Assembly (NCBI RefSeq): GCF_001613505.1
Contig: NZ_BDCM01000003.1
Span: 124,001 to 188,000 of the forward strand
DNA: 64,000 nt
Origin: Nocardia mikamii NBRC 108933
Lineage (GTDB): Bacteria; Actinomycetota; Actinomycetes; Mycobacteriales; Mycobacteriaceae
Direction of reading: 5' to 3'
Below the pieces are notes generated by a model. That model ran no database searches, was not told where the DNA came from, and saw only the letters and a list, made by a program, of their open reading frames with translations. The position numbers were made by a program, and so were the translations under genes. Positions 8,869 through 17,098 of the stretch are shown piece after piece (the first letter of the stretch is position 1; each line of letters opens with the position of its first letter).

Positions 8869-9219
8869 ATGATCAAGAAAAGGAATTCACACTCGAAATT
8901 CGCACGGTTGGCGGCCGCTGCCGGAATAGCCGCGGCTGCCGCGGTTCCGGTCGTCGCCGCCGCGACGCAAGCGGCTGCCGCGACACCCAACTCCGCCACC
9001 CAAGCCGTCGACAGCCCCGGCTGGGGTAACGGCGGCGGCTGGGGCCACGGCGGTGGCTGGGGTAAAGGCGGCGGCTGGGGTTGGGGTAACGGCGGCGGCT
9101 GGGGTTGGGGTAACGGCGGCTGGGGTTGGGGTAACGGCGGCGGTTGGGGTAACGGGGGCGGCTGGGGCTGGAACCCCGGCTGGTGGAACCCCTTCGGCGG
9201 CGGCTGGGGAAGCTACTAG
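8869..9219 (+). CDS. Secreted Gly/Trp/Asn-rich repeat protein
   Basis: A 116-residue protein with a Sec-type signal peptide: a basic start (MIKKRNSHSKFARL), a long alanine-rich core and a probable cleavage near AQAAAA-TP around residues 33-38. The mature part, from residue about 50, is almost only Gly, Trp and Asn in units such as GGGWGWGN, with one His and one Lys unit, ending in WNPGWWNPFGGGWGSY. No known domain is visible. GGAG is upstream of the ATG. The surface may be a glycine-rich wall or matrix protein, or a peptide precursor. No modification enzyme lies next to it, which makes a RiPP less likely. Confidence 0.7.
   Translation: MIKKRNSHSKFARLAAAAGIAAAAAVPVVAAATQAAAATPNSATQAVDSPGWGNGGGWGHGGGWGKGGGWGWGNGGGWGWGNGGWGWGNGGGWGNGGGWGWNPGWWNPFGGGWGSY
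9019..9171 (+). repeat. Short tandem repeats encoding GGGWGWGN units
   Basis: Degenerate copies of a 9- to 24-bp unit based on GGCTGGGGTAACGGCGGC are repeated in the coding frame of the Gly/Trp-rich gene. Copy boundaries change by multiples of three, so expansion and contraction would keep the frame. Confidence 0.8.
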
Positions 9220-9324
9220 TGCCGATGACCGGGCCCGGACACGCACAGCGTGCCGGGCTCGGCCGCGTCGAATACCGTTCCCGCGCCGCCGAAATCGACC
9301 CACCGGGCGGAAACTGGTGACCGA

Positions 9325-10527
9325 ATGAGAATCGTGTGTATCGGTGGCGGGCCCGCCGGACTGTACTTCGCCATTTCGATGAAGCGCCGCGACCCGGCCC
9401 ATGCCATCACGGTGATCGACCGAGATCCTCCCGGCTCCACCTACGGTTGGGGCGTCGTGTACTGGGACGACCTGCTCGACATCCTGTATCGGAACGACCC
9501 CGACAGCGCACAGGCGGTGCGCGCCGGCTCGGTCGTCTGGCGTGAGCAGGCGATTCACGTGGGCGACCGGACCGCGTACTTCCCGGGCTACGGCTTCAGC
9601 ATGGGGCGCGCGGCATTGCTCGAGGTGCTGTCGCGCCGGGCGAGCGATCTCGGCGTCGACGTCCGGTACGGCCGAGAGGTCCACGATCTGTCCGGCTTCG
9701 ACGACGCCGATCTCATCGTCGCTTCCGACGGCGCGAACAGCCGGGTGCGGCAGCTGGACGATCATCGGTTCGGAACATCGGTGACCCTCGGCGAGAATCG
9801 TTATATCTGGCTCGGCACCGACAAGGTCTTCACCCGATTCACCTTCGCCTTCGAACACACCCCGGCCGGTTGGATCTGGTTCCATGCCTATCCGTCGATC
9901 ACCGGAAGAATCAGCACCTGCATCGTGGAATGCCAACCGCAGACCTGGCGCGGACTGGGATTCGATTCCCCGGACACCGCGGCGAATGTGCGTGTGCTGG
10001 AAAGCATTTTCCCGCGCGTGCTCGACGGTCATTCGTTGATCAGCAAGTCCCGAGGCGAAAACGCGAGGTGGAGTTGTTTTCCCGAGGTGACCAACAAATC
10101 GTGGTACCACGACAATGTGGTGCTGCTCGGCGACGCGGCGCATACGACGCACTTCACGATCGGTTCGGGCACCCGGTTGGCGATCATCGACGCCATCGTG
10201 CTCGCGCAGAGCTTGTACGAACACGGCGAGATCGCCGACGCGCTGGAGAATTACGACGCGCAACGGCGCGCCGCGATGCGCCCGATTCAGGCCGCGGCCC
10301 GTGCCAGCATGACCTGGTTCGAACGCGCCGACCGGTATCTCGACCGCGATGCCGTGCGGTTCGCCTACGCGATGGCGGTCCGGCACGGGCTGCAGATGCC
10401 GTGGCGCTACCAGATGCACCTGCTCATGCAGATACCCGCCGTGCGCACGATGCGGCGTGCCGTCGATTCCGGACAGCGGTGGTGGCGGGCCGCGCGGCGA
10501 GGGGAACTGGCGATGGGCCCGCACTGA
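9325..10527 (+). CDS. FAD-dependent aromatic-type monooxygenase
   Basis: A 400-residue flavoprotein of the PHBH-like class A monooxygenases. It has the Rossmann dinucleotide motif (IVCIGGGPAGLYFAI), the middle DLIVASDGANSRVR motif typical of FAD/NADPH binding, and the late NVVLLGDAAHTTHF GD motif. The N-terminus and the short C-terminal part resemble the monooxygenase half of salicylyl-CoA/anthraniloyl-CoA hydroxylases, where the flavin domain is fused to an Old Yellow Enzyme; no such domain is present here. The substrate is unknown. The ATG at 9325 is chosen because the FAD motif begins within five residues; upstream in-frame residues are unlike the family. Confidence 0.82.
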   Translation: MRIVCIGGGPAGLYFAISMKRRDPAHAITVIDRDPPGSTYGWGVVYWDDLLDILYRNDPDSAQAVRAGSVVWREQAIHVGDRTAYFPGYGFSMGRAALLEVLSRRASDLGVDVRYGREVHDLSGFDDADLIVASDGANSRVRQLDDHRFGTSVTLGENRYIWLGTDKVFTRFTFAFEHTPAGWIWFHAYPSITGRISTCIVECQPQTWRGLGFDSPDTAANVRVLESIFPRVLDGHSLISKSRGENARWSCFPEVTNKSWYHDNVVLLGDAAHTTHFTIGSGTRLAIIDAIVLAQSLYEHGEIADALENYDAQRRAAMRPIQAAARASMTWFERADRYLDRDAVRFAYAMAVRHGLQMPWRYQMHLLMQIPAVRTMRRAVDSGQRWWRAARRGELAMGPH

Positions 10528-10547
10528 CCCGGCCGGGCCCGTCCTGG

Positions 10548-11810
10548 CTATTCGGCCGCGTGACCGCTCTCGTCGCGATGCAGCACCCAGGTGCCGCGGC
10601 CGGCGGCCTTGGCCCGGTACAGGCCCACGTCGGCATCGTTCAACAGTTTCTCGGCGTTCGCGCCGGCGACCGGGGCGACGACGGCGCCGATGCTGGCCGA
10701 CATCGCCAGCAGATCGGTGGGACCGACGGGCACCGGTTCTCGCAGGGTCGCGAGCATGGCCTCGGCGGTGGCGTGGGCGGTCTTCTCGTCGCAGGGTGGT
10801 GCGAGCAGCGCGACGAACTCGTCGCCGCCGATGCGGGTGACCGTGACCGACGGTGAGGTCAGTGTCGCGTCCAGCCGCCGCCCGACCTCGGCCAGCACGC
10901 TGTCGCCCGCGCGGTGACCGTAGCGGTCGTTGATCAGCTTGAACTCGTCGAGATCGAGAAAGCACAAACCGATGTGGTCGGCGGGGCCGGCCGTGGCGAC
11001 GATGGCCTCCAACTGCTCGAGCAGGCAGTGCCGGTTGGGCAGACCGGTCAACGGGTCGTGGCGCGCCTGCCACCACAGCTTTCGCTCCATCTCGCGCCGC
11101 TCGGTGATGTCCTCCCCGACGGCGAGCAGGCGCAGATCACGTCCGCCCGCGCCGCGCACCAGCGTCATCGTCCACGCACCCCAGCAGACGGTGCCGTCGG
11201 GGCGGCAGAAGCGGCCTTCGAAGTGCACGGTGCCGTGCCGGCGCTGATACAGATCGACGACCACCTGCTGGAGCTTGTCGCGGTCCTCGGGGTGCATCAA
11301 ATCCAGCCCCGCGACCCCCGGCACGTCCTCCGGTTTCATCCCGACCATCCGCGCCGTGGTCGGGTTGGCTTCCAGCGTGATGCCGTTGCTGTCGTACAGC
11401 GCGATCGCCACCGCGGCGTTGTCGAACACCACCCGGAACCGCTGGTCGGCTATCTCCTGGCTGTCCGTGTGGACCTTCAACAACTCCGCGCTGTAGCCGC
11501 GCCCGAGTTCGCCCAGGAGGGCGCCGAACCGCTGCGTGCGATCCGGCCGCCGCGACCGCTCCAGCAAACAGGCCAGCACCGTCGCGGACGGAGTCATCAG
11601 GGCGGGATCGGTCAGCTTCCACCGCACCATCTCGACCCCGACTCGGTACGCGGGCGACGGATCGAACGATTCGGCCGACATGGCGGCTTCCAGGTCGACG
11701 ATCCATTCCGTCAACTGGTGGGAGCGCGGCAGAGCCGTCGGCACGCCACCACAATCGACCAGGGCCGCCGACCAGTCCCGCGCCATGTCGGCAGCCTCGC
11801 GCCTGTCCAT
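10548..11810 (-). CDS. PAS-GGDEF diguanylate cyclase
   Basis: A 420-residue cytoplasmic protein. Residues 1-115 are a helical region also seen in other actinobacterial GGDEF proteins, about 122-240 form a PAS domain ending in GEDITERR, and about 250-415 the GGDEF domain (HDPLTGLPNR, FLDLDEFKLINDRYGHRAGD, TRIGGDEFVALL). The catalytic GGDEF (about 328-332) is intact, so it should make cyclic di-GMP. The inhibitory RxxD site normally five residues upstream is absent (PSVT instead), so product inhibition is unlikely. The ATG at 11810 follows GGAGGAAGG; longer in-frame starts add low-complexity sequence. No phosphodiesterase EAL domain is fused. Confidence 0.9.
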   Translation of the reverse strand: MDRREAADMARDWSAALVDCGGVPTALPRSHQLTEWIVDLEAAMSAESFDPSPAYRVGVEMVRWKLTDPALMTPSATVLACLLERSRRPDRTQRFGALLGELGRGYSAELLKVHTDSQEIADQRFRVVFDNAAVAIALYDSNGITLEANPTTARMVGMKPEDVPGVAGLDLMHPEDRDKLQQVVVDLYQRRHGTVHFEGRFCRPDGTVCWGAWTMTLVRGAGGRDLRLLAVGEDITERREMERKLWWQARHDPLTGLPNRHCLLEQLEAIVATAGPADHIGLCFLDLDEFKLINDRYGHRAGDSVLAEVGRRLDATLTSPSVTVTRIGGDEFVALLAPPCDEKTAHATAEAMLATLREPVPVGPTDLLAMSASIGAVVAPVAGANAEKLLNDADVGLYRAKAAGRGTWVLHRDESGHAAE

Positions 11811-12247
11811 CCGCGAGGACCTTCCTCCATCGCCGGACCCGGGGGCCCGGCACCGACGACCCTCCCCATTCGCTAACAACGAGCATACGAAAGAACCGCC
11901 CTGCCGTGTGGGCGACGACACGAACCGGCGCACTACCCGCAGGCAGCGGTGGGCCCGCCCCGAGCGCGCAAACCTCACCCGCACTACGTCAGGGTCGGAG
12001 AACCGGCCGCGTCGACGGCACCGGCTTGCGAGACCGCCGGACCGACCCAACGCACCCTGTCGCCGATTCGCGCCGGCGAGCGAGGCGCTCTTCGAGGGTG
12101 AAACCGACCGGCGCACCGCCTCGGCGCGGTCGGTGGCCCAGGACACCCGATGTGGCGCGGCGGCGAACGCGCGATCGGCCGAGCCGCCTCGAATGACATG
12201 ACAAATACAGTGCGACAAGCTATTTCAGGGAGATTCATCGAATTTTC

Positions 12248-12276
12248 TTGACGGTCCACTGCTTACAGCGCAGAAT
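12248..12276 (+). promoter_or_regulatory. Candidate promoter for the lasso operon
   Basis: TTGACG (12248-12253) and CAGAAT (12271-12276) are separated by 17 bp, matching a vegetative -35/-10 pair apart from the first base of the -10. It would give a leader of about 300 nt before the precursor. A promoter closer to the repeats cannot be excluded. Confidence 0.4.
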
Positions 12277-12460
12277 GGCGAGCGGGGACGGGGAGGAAGT
12301 CGCCGGGCGATATCAGGGGAGGATTCGCAGCAGGCCCGAAAGTCCTTGCGGTAGCGCGACTTACATTTACCAGGACGACCATGTCTCTGGACTGGTACGG
12401 GGGGTTGATCAGTGGTGTCGGCATTTTCGGCATGATCCGCTTTCCTCGTACGGCTGCATC

Positions 12461-12508
12461 GATTCTCGGTTGCGCAGATTCTCGGTTGCACAGATTCTCG
12501 GTTGCGCA
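12461..12508 (+). repeat. Three tandem 16-bp direct repeats upstream of the lasso precursor
   Basis: GATTCTCGGTTGCGCA is repeated head to tail at 12461-12476, 12477-12492 (one change, GCACA for GCGCA) and 12493-12508. There is no spacer, and the array ends 73 bp before the precursor ATG. The 16-bp period is one and a half helical turns, so successive copies face roughly opposite sides of the helix. It may be an iteron-like regulator site or an RNA element of the leader. Confidence 0.85.
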
Positions 12509-12581
12509 CGTCCGGGTCGAACAGAACGACGCGGAATGAGACCGCCTCCAAGGGGAGTGCGAGGAAGGAAGGAAAGTGAAA

Positions 12582-12722
12582 ATGGAGAACACGGCAGAGA
12601 GCTCGGACAAGAAGGTCTACGAGAAGCCGGTGGTCGCCAAATGTGGCGATTTCCGGAAGCTCACCGGGGGCGTCTTCACCACGGAATCCGACCTGCTGGT
12701 CGGGCGCCGCGGAATGATCTGA
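12582..12722 (+). CDS. Lasso peptide precursor (A protein)
   Basis: A 46-residue protein. The leader (residues 1-29) holds the lasso recognition motif Tyr13-x2-Pro16-x-Val18-x3-Gly22-x5-Thr28, in the segment YEKPVVAKCGDFRKLTG. With the conserved Thr at position -2, cleavage after Gly29 frees a 17-residue core, GVFTTESDLLVGRRGMI. Gly1 would be joined to Asp8 in an 8-residue ring, leaving a 9-residue tail with two Arg. The ATG has GGAAGG 9 nt upstream; a GTG two codons earlier is possible but lies too close to it. Cyclase, B1, B2 and exporter genes follow at once. The product's activity and final structure are not known. Confidence 0.9.
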   Translation: MENTAESSDKKVYEKPVVAKCGDFRKLTGGVFTTESDLLVGRRGMI

Positions 12723-12760
12723 GCCGTCACCGCCGAGCTCGAATCGTAGGGGGTTAGGAG

Positions 12761-14593
12761 ATGACTGGCGATGCCCGGACAGGTTTCGTCGTTCTGCCCG
12801 ATCACGCGGCGGGAGCGGGCATCGCCAGGCGTCTTCTCCCATGGGCGCGAGTAGTGGCCGAGCATCGTTCGGGACGGCCGATGGTCGTCGGACATTGTCC
12901 CGACCGGCCGATCATCCGCACGATCGGACGCGCGGCGCGGGTCGTGATACTCGGCCACGCTCTGATAGCTGAAGACGCGGTTCTCGACTACGCGATGTCG
13001 ATAGATTCACCGGACCGATGGCGGGTGGTCCTCGACGCGGTCGACGGATCCTTTCACTCGATCGTCGAAGTGAACGGCGACATCCATGTGAACGGTGCCG
13101 CCTACGGATCCCGCAGCCTGTATCGCTCGCGCGTGGACGGCGTCGATATCGCCGCCGACACCGTGCACGCCCTCCGCCATCTCGTCGGCGAAAAAGTCGA
13201 TGCCGGCGCCCTCGCCGCACATCTGCTCGAACCCGTTCCACATCACCTCGCACAACGTCCGCTGCTCGAGGGAATCGAACCGCTCGCCCCCGGCACCGGA
13301 TTGGTCCTCACACCGAACGGCGCGTCCCGCCCGGTCCGGAATGTGAGGAGAAGAGCAGTCGTCCGGGACCTCGAAGCGGGTGCGCACGACGTGCGGGGTC
13401 GGCTCGCGGCAGCAGTAAACGCGCGCACCGCGGCGGGTGACACGGTCACCTCGGAACTGTCGGGCGGCTACGACTCGACGTCGATCAGCTTCCTCGCCGC
13501 GCGCGGACCGGCGGAGATCACGCTGCTGACGGCACGCGGACGCGATTCCGCCAACGAGGACCTCGAGTGGGCCCTGCTCGCCGCCCGGCACCTGCCGCAT
13601 GTGCGGCACGCGATCCTTCCGGATTCCGAACTGCCGTTCACCTACGCCGGATTGGAAGACGGCCCGACCTGGCTGAACGAGCCGTCACCGCTCATCGTCG
13701 GCAGGAGCCGGGTCGGTGCGCTCGCGGCGTTGGCCTCGACCTTCGGATCGACTGTGCATCTGACCGGCCACGGAGGCGACCATCTGTTCACCGGCCTGCC
13801 GACGCTCTACCGCGATCTCCTGTGGCGCCGTCCGCTGACCGCTTGGCGCGGGCTGCGCGGCTTCGGCGCCCTCGGCGGATGGCGCTCACGAGATCTCGTG
13901 TACGGCGCGCTCGAGTCCGCCGATTTCCGTTCGTGGTGGACGAGGAATTCCACACCGATCACCGGTGTACCGGAACGGCGCAAACCTATGCTGGGCTGGG
14001 GACTCGTTCCGTCGATTCCCGCCTGGGCCACGAGTACGGCGAAAAGCGCTGTGCACGAGGGTATCTCGTGGATGGCTTCCACCACCGAACCGCTGGCCCC
14101 GGCACGCGGCCGCCACGTCGAACTGGAGTCCGTCATCGAGGGCGCCCGCACCGTGGCCGTGTTGAATCGGATCTCACTGGCATCCGGTGGTCCGCCGTTG
14201 TCCGCACCCTATTTCGACGACAGCGTGATCTCCGCTGCCTTGTCGGTGGCGGTGCCACATCGGGTCAGCGCCTGGACATACAAACCTCTGCTCCGCGCCG
14301 CGGTCGGCGGAATCGTGCCCGACGAGGTGTTGCGCAGGCAGACCAAGGACAGCGGATCACGGGATGTCGAATTGGGCTTGCGCCACCATCGCGATGAGCT
14401 CGTGGCGCTGTGGGAAGGTTCGAGACTCGGCGAAATCGGCCTGATCGACTCCGAGCGGCTGAAGCGGTTGTGCGCCACTCCCAGTTCATTCGAACTGGAA
14501 GACGGAACGATGTTCAGCACCATCGCCTGCGAGCTCTGGCTGCGCGATCTGGAACGTGATTTTCTCGAGCCGCAGCACACCGGGAAGGGGTAA
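12761..14593 (+). CDS. Lasso peptide cyclase (C protein, asparagine-synthetase homologue)
   Basis: A 610-residue enzyme that activates the ring Asp side chain as an acyl-adenylate and closes the macrolactam with the core's N-terminus. Residues 1-200 form the inactive glutaminase-like domain. Residues from about 210 form the asparagine-synthase domain with the PP-loop ATP motif SELSGGYDSTS (about 227-237), the LTGHGGDHLF segment and the late LRRQTKDSG region. It starts 38 bp after the precursor with GGAG before the ATG. It ends 3 bp before B1, so the genes are an operon. Confidence 0.95.
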   Translation: MTGDARTGFVVLPDHAAGAGIARRLLPWARVVAEHRSGRPMVVGHCPDRPIIRTIGRAARVVILGHALIAEDAVLDYAMSIDSPDRWRVVLDAVDGSFHSIVEVNGDIHVNGAAYGSRSLYRSRVDGVDIAADTVHALRHLVGEKVDAGALAAHLLEPVPHHLAQRPLLEGIEPLAPGTGLVLTPNGASRPVRNVRRRAVVRDLEAGAHDVRGRLAAAVNARTAAGDTVTSELSGGYDSTSISFLAARGPAEITLLTARGRDSANEDLEWALLAARHLPHVRHAILPDSELPFTYAGLEDGPTWLNEPSPLIVGRSRVGALAALASTFGSTVHLTGHGGDHLFTGLPTLYRDLLWRRPLTAWRGLRGFGALGGWRSRDLVYGALESADFRSWWTRNSTPITGVPERRKPMLGWGLVPSIPAWATSTAKSAVHEGISWMASTTEPLAPARGRHVELESVIEGARTVAVLNRISLASGGPPLSAPYFDDSVISAALSVAVPHRVSAWTYKPLLRAAVGGIVPDEVLRRQTKDSGSRDVELGLRHHRDELVALWEGSRLGEIGLIDSERLKRLCATPSSFELEDGTMFSTIACELWLRDLERDFLEPQHTGKG

Positions 14594-14596
14594 GGA

Positions 14597-14866
14597 ATGG
14601 GAGGGACCATGGATACCGCGACACCGAGGCCCGATTTGTCTTTCGTGCGAACGGAATACGGGGGCGTCGTTCTCGATCTGCAGCAGGGAGAATATTGGCG
14701 GCTCAATCCGGTCGGCGCGGAGGTGTTCGCCGCACTCGCCGCCGGTGAGGGCGCCGATCCCGTTGCGGCAGTGCTGGAGCGGTTCGACGTCGATGCCGTG
14801 ACCGCACGGCGAGACGTCGACGAACTGGTGAGCCACCTCCGGGATGTCGGGCTGGTGTCGGCGTGA
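14597..14866 (+). CDS. Lasso B1 protein (PqqD-like RiPP recognition element)
   Basis: An 89-residue winged-helix RiPP recognition element. The body LSFVRTEYGGVVLDLQQGEYWRLN and the closing helices VAAVLERFDVDAVTARRDVDELVSHL match PqqD/B1 proteins, which hold the precursor leader by its Tyr-x2-Pro motif and present it to B2. A second in-frame ATG at 14609 has a stronger ribosome site (GGGAGGG) and may be the true start, giving 85 residues. Its end overlaps the start of B2 by 4 bp. Confidence 0.93.
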   Translation: MGGTMDTATPRPDLSFVRTEYGGVVLDLQQGEYWRLNPVGAEVFAALAAGEGADPVAAVLERFDVDAVTARRDVDELVSHLRDVGLVSA

Positions 14867-15312
14867 GCCACCAGATGTCGCTGGGGACCGGAGCGGAGGC
14901 GGACGGACGCCGAGGCGAACGCGTAGCGGCGGCGTGGGCCGTTCGGGCCGCGCGGATCATCGTCAGGTTGCCGCCGCGACGGATCGAATGGATCCTGAAG
15001 CAATTGCGCCGAGGAAGTGGTCCGGCCCCGTTCGACGATGCCGAACGATGGCGTCGCCGGGTCGTCGAGGTGAGTCCCGACGCCGCCGGACGATACGGCT
15101 GCCTGATCAGGTCCGTCGCGACAACGCTGCTGAGCCGGCGCTACGGTGCGTGGACAACCTGGTGTGTCGGCGTGCGCACCGAATTGCCGTTCGCCGCACA
15201 CGCATGGATCGAAGCAGACGGGAAGCTGGTCGGGGAGGCGGGAGATATGACGACATTCAGTCGACTGATCGTGGTCGGCCGGCAGGCGAACGTGGGCGAC
15301 GATGTCAGCTGA
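14863..15312 (+). CDS. Lasso B2 leader peptidase (transglutaminase-like)
   Basis: A 149-residue cysteine protease that removes the leader before cyclisation. The catalytic triad of the lasso B2 family is visible: Cys in GRYGCLIRSVAT (about residue 86), His in PFAAHAWIEADG (about 118) and Asp in EAGDMTTFSRL (about 133). The GTG start overlaps the B1 stop (GTGA), indicating coupled translation, and the end overlaps the exporter by 11 bp. Split B1 and B2 is the usual actinobacterial arrangement. Confidence 0.94.
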   Translation: MSHQMSLGTGAEADGRRGERVAAAWAVRAARIIVRLPPRRIEWILKQLRRGSGPAPFDDAERWRRRVVEVSPDAAGRYGCLIRSVATTLLSRRYGAWTTWCVGVRTELPFAAHAWIEADGKLVGEAGDMTTFSRLIVVGRQANVGDDVS

Positions 15313-17080
15313 CGACGGTGCGGTTCGGCAGCGCGATTCCTGGCCGCGGCGGGTCGGCGCGCTCCTGAGAATCCTCGTACCACAACGTCATTCGCTGCTG
15401 GCGGCGACGGCACTGCTTCTCGTCGGCACCGGTTTGTCGCTGGCGCAGCCGCTGCTGGCGGGGCAGGTCGTGCGGGATGCGTCGTCGGGCACGACGATCG
15501 CATGGTCGCTCGCGGCGTTGGTGGGGGCCTATCTCCTGTATGCCGTCGCCGACACCGGCGGCACCTACATCCTCGAGCGAACCAGCGAATCCGTGCTCCT
15601 GTCCGTGCGTCGCCGCCTGGCAGGGCATCTGCTGCGGCTGCGGATTCCCACGCTGGAGTCACAGCGAGTCGGTGATCTCATTTCCCGGGTCACGCTCGAT
15701 TCGACCGTGATCCGCAACGCCGTCGGAAGCAGTCTCATCCAAATAGTAACGGGCGCAATCACACTCGTCGGCACCGTGGCGGTGATGATCTATCTCGATT
15801 GGCTGTTGTTCTCGATCGTCTTCGTCACCGTGGGTGTTGCCGCGGGCGCGATGTTGCTGGTCATGACGAGAATCGAGGTGGCTTCGGTTCGATTGCAGGA
15901 GAGCGTCGGCGCGCTGTCGGCCGATATCGAGCGCGCGCTGAACGGCGTGCGCACGGTCAAGGTCAACAATGCCGAGGATCGCGAACACGAGCGGTTGACC
16001 GAGCTGGCCGGTGCGGCGTTCGCCGCCGGCGTGCGCGCGGCCCGATTGAAGGCGCTGGGGAATCCGGCGATGCACCTGGCGGTGACCGGGTCGTTCGTGG
16101 TGTCACTGCTGGTCGGCGGCGTGCGGGTGGCGAATCATCAGATGGAGCTGAGCAGCCTCGTCACGATGATGCTGCTCGCGATGAATCTGCTGATTCCGGT
16201 CGGTGATCTGTTCAACGGTTCCGTCGGATTGCAGAAGGCCTTGGGCGCGCTCAGCCGGATCGAGTCGACACTGAGTCTGCCGGCCGAGGACGTCGACGAG
16301 ATCCCGCAGGACGGCCTCGAACCGGCTGGTTCGGTGATCGAGCCCTACTCGGAGAACGGGCATCCCGCACTCGAATTCCGCGACGTGCGTTTCTCCTACG
16401 ACGAGCGGCCGATCCTCCACGGCGTGAGTTTCTCGGTACCTGCGCGAGGACATGTGGCCCTGGTCGGCCACTCGGGTGCCGGAAAATCCACCGTATTCTC
16501 CCTGGTGAGCCGGTTCTACAATCCGGACACCGGCGACATTCTGCTCGGCGGCCGGTCCTATGCCGGTCGGCCACGCCGGGTGTGGCGCTCGGAGATCAGC
16601 TTGCTGGAGCAGAACGCGCCGCTGCTGTTCGGCAGTCTCCGCGACAATCTGACCTACCGGCAACCGGGCCTCGGCGACGACGATCTACGACGCGCGACCG
16701 AGCTCGCCGGCCTGGCCGATCTCGTCGCCCGGCTGCCACGCGGCCTCGACACTCCGGTGGGCGAACACGGCGTTCTGCTCTCCGGCGGCGAGCGGCAACG
16801 CGTGGCGCTGGCCCGGGCGCTGATCCGCCGCCCGGTACTGATGATGCTCGACGAACCCACCGCCATGCTCGACGCCGAAACCGAGAAGGCGCTCAACGTC
16901 ACCATCCGGAACGTGCGAAAAGAATGCGCCCTCTTGGTGATCGCCCATCGCCTGTCCACCATCCGCGAGGCCGATACCGTCTTGTTCCTGAAGGACGGGC
17001 GGATCGTCGACAGCGGGCCGCACGAGGCACTGGTCACCCGCAATGCCGACTATCGACAGTTGGTGGGCGCGAAGGTCTGA
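15302..17080 (+). CDS. Lasso peptide ABC exporter (D protein)
   Basis: A 592-residue half-transporter with six membrane helices (about residues 20-290) and an ATPase domain (about 345-590): Walker A GHSGAGKST, signature LSGGERQRVALARAL, Walker B PVLMMLDEPTA and the switch His in IAHRLS. Such D proteins work as homodimers that export the mature lasso peptide and give self-resistance. The N-terminus has no C39 peptidase domain, consistent with processing by B2. It overlaps B2 by 11 bp and ends the operon. The neighbour on the other strand ends 18 bp away. Confidence 0.93.
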   Translation: MSADDGAVRQRDSWPRRVGALLRILVPQRHSLLAATALLLVGTGLSLAQPLLAGQVVRDASSGTTIAWSLAALVGAYLLYAVADTGGTYILERTSESVLLSVRRRLAGHLLRLRIPTLESQRVGDLISRVTLDSTVIRNAVGSSLIQIVTGAITLVGTVAVMIYLDWLLFSIVFVTVGVAAGAMLLVMTRIEVASVRLQESVGALSADIERALNGVRTVKVNNAEDREHERLTELAGAAFAAGVRAARLKALGNPAMHLAVTGSFVVSLLVGGVRVANHQMELSSLVTMMLLAMNLLIPVGDLFNGSVGLQKALGALSRIESTLSLPAEDVDEIPQDGLEPAGSVIEPYSENGHPALEFRDVRFSYDERPILHGVSFSVPARGHVALVGHSGAGKSTVFSLVSRFYNPDTGDILLGGRSYAGRPRRVWRSEISLLEQNAPLLFGSLRDNLTYRQPGLGDDDLRRATELAGLADLVARLPRGLDTPVGEHGVLLSGGERQRVALARALIRRPVLMMLDEPTAMLDAETEKALNVTIRNVRKECALLVIAHRLSTIREADTVLFLKDGRIVDSGPHEALVTRNADYRQLVGAKV

Positions 17081-17098
17081 ACCGGCGGTCGCGGCCGG

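Larger units (their letters stand above)
11811..12581. other. Long intergenic region upstream of the lasso cluster
   Basis: No convincing gene was found in this stretch of about 770 bp. The part next to the GGDEF gene is GC-rich and featureless. From about 12195 the composition becomes AT-richer, and it holds a candidate promoter and three tandem 16-bp repeats (listed separately), so it is probably the control region of the lasso operon with a long 5' untranslated leader. Confidence 0.55.

Noticed and set aside
8887..11076. Very long open frame on the minus strand across the Gly/Trp gene, the monooxygenase and the GGDEF gene
   Set aside because: The translation is Arg/Pro/His-rich without domains. 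It is an antisense or out-of-frame shadow of genes with clear motifs, as expected at high GC.
12461..12508. Possible CRISPR array
   Set aside because: The three repeats are contiguous with no spacers, and no cas genes are present.
12248..12757. 169-codon open frame overlapping the lasso precursor in another frame
   Set aside because: No domain or ribosome site; it reads through the repeats and the precursor out of frame.
12723..12760. Second lasso precursor
   Set aside because: The gap before the cyclase is only 38 bp, and no other leader-like sequence was seen near the cluster.
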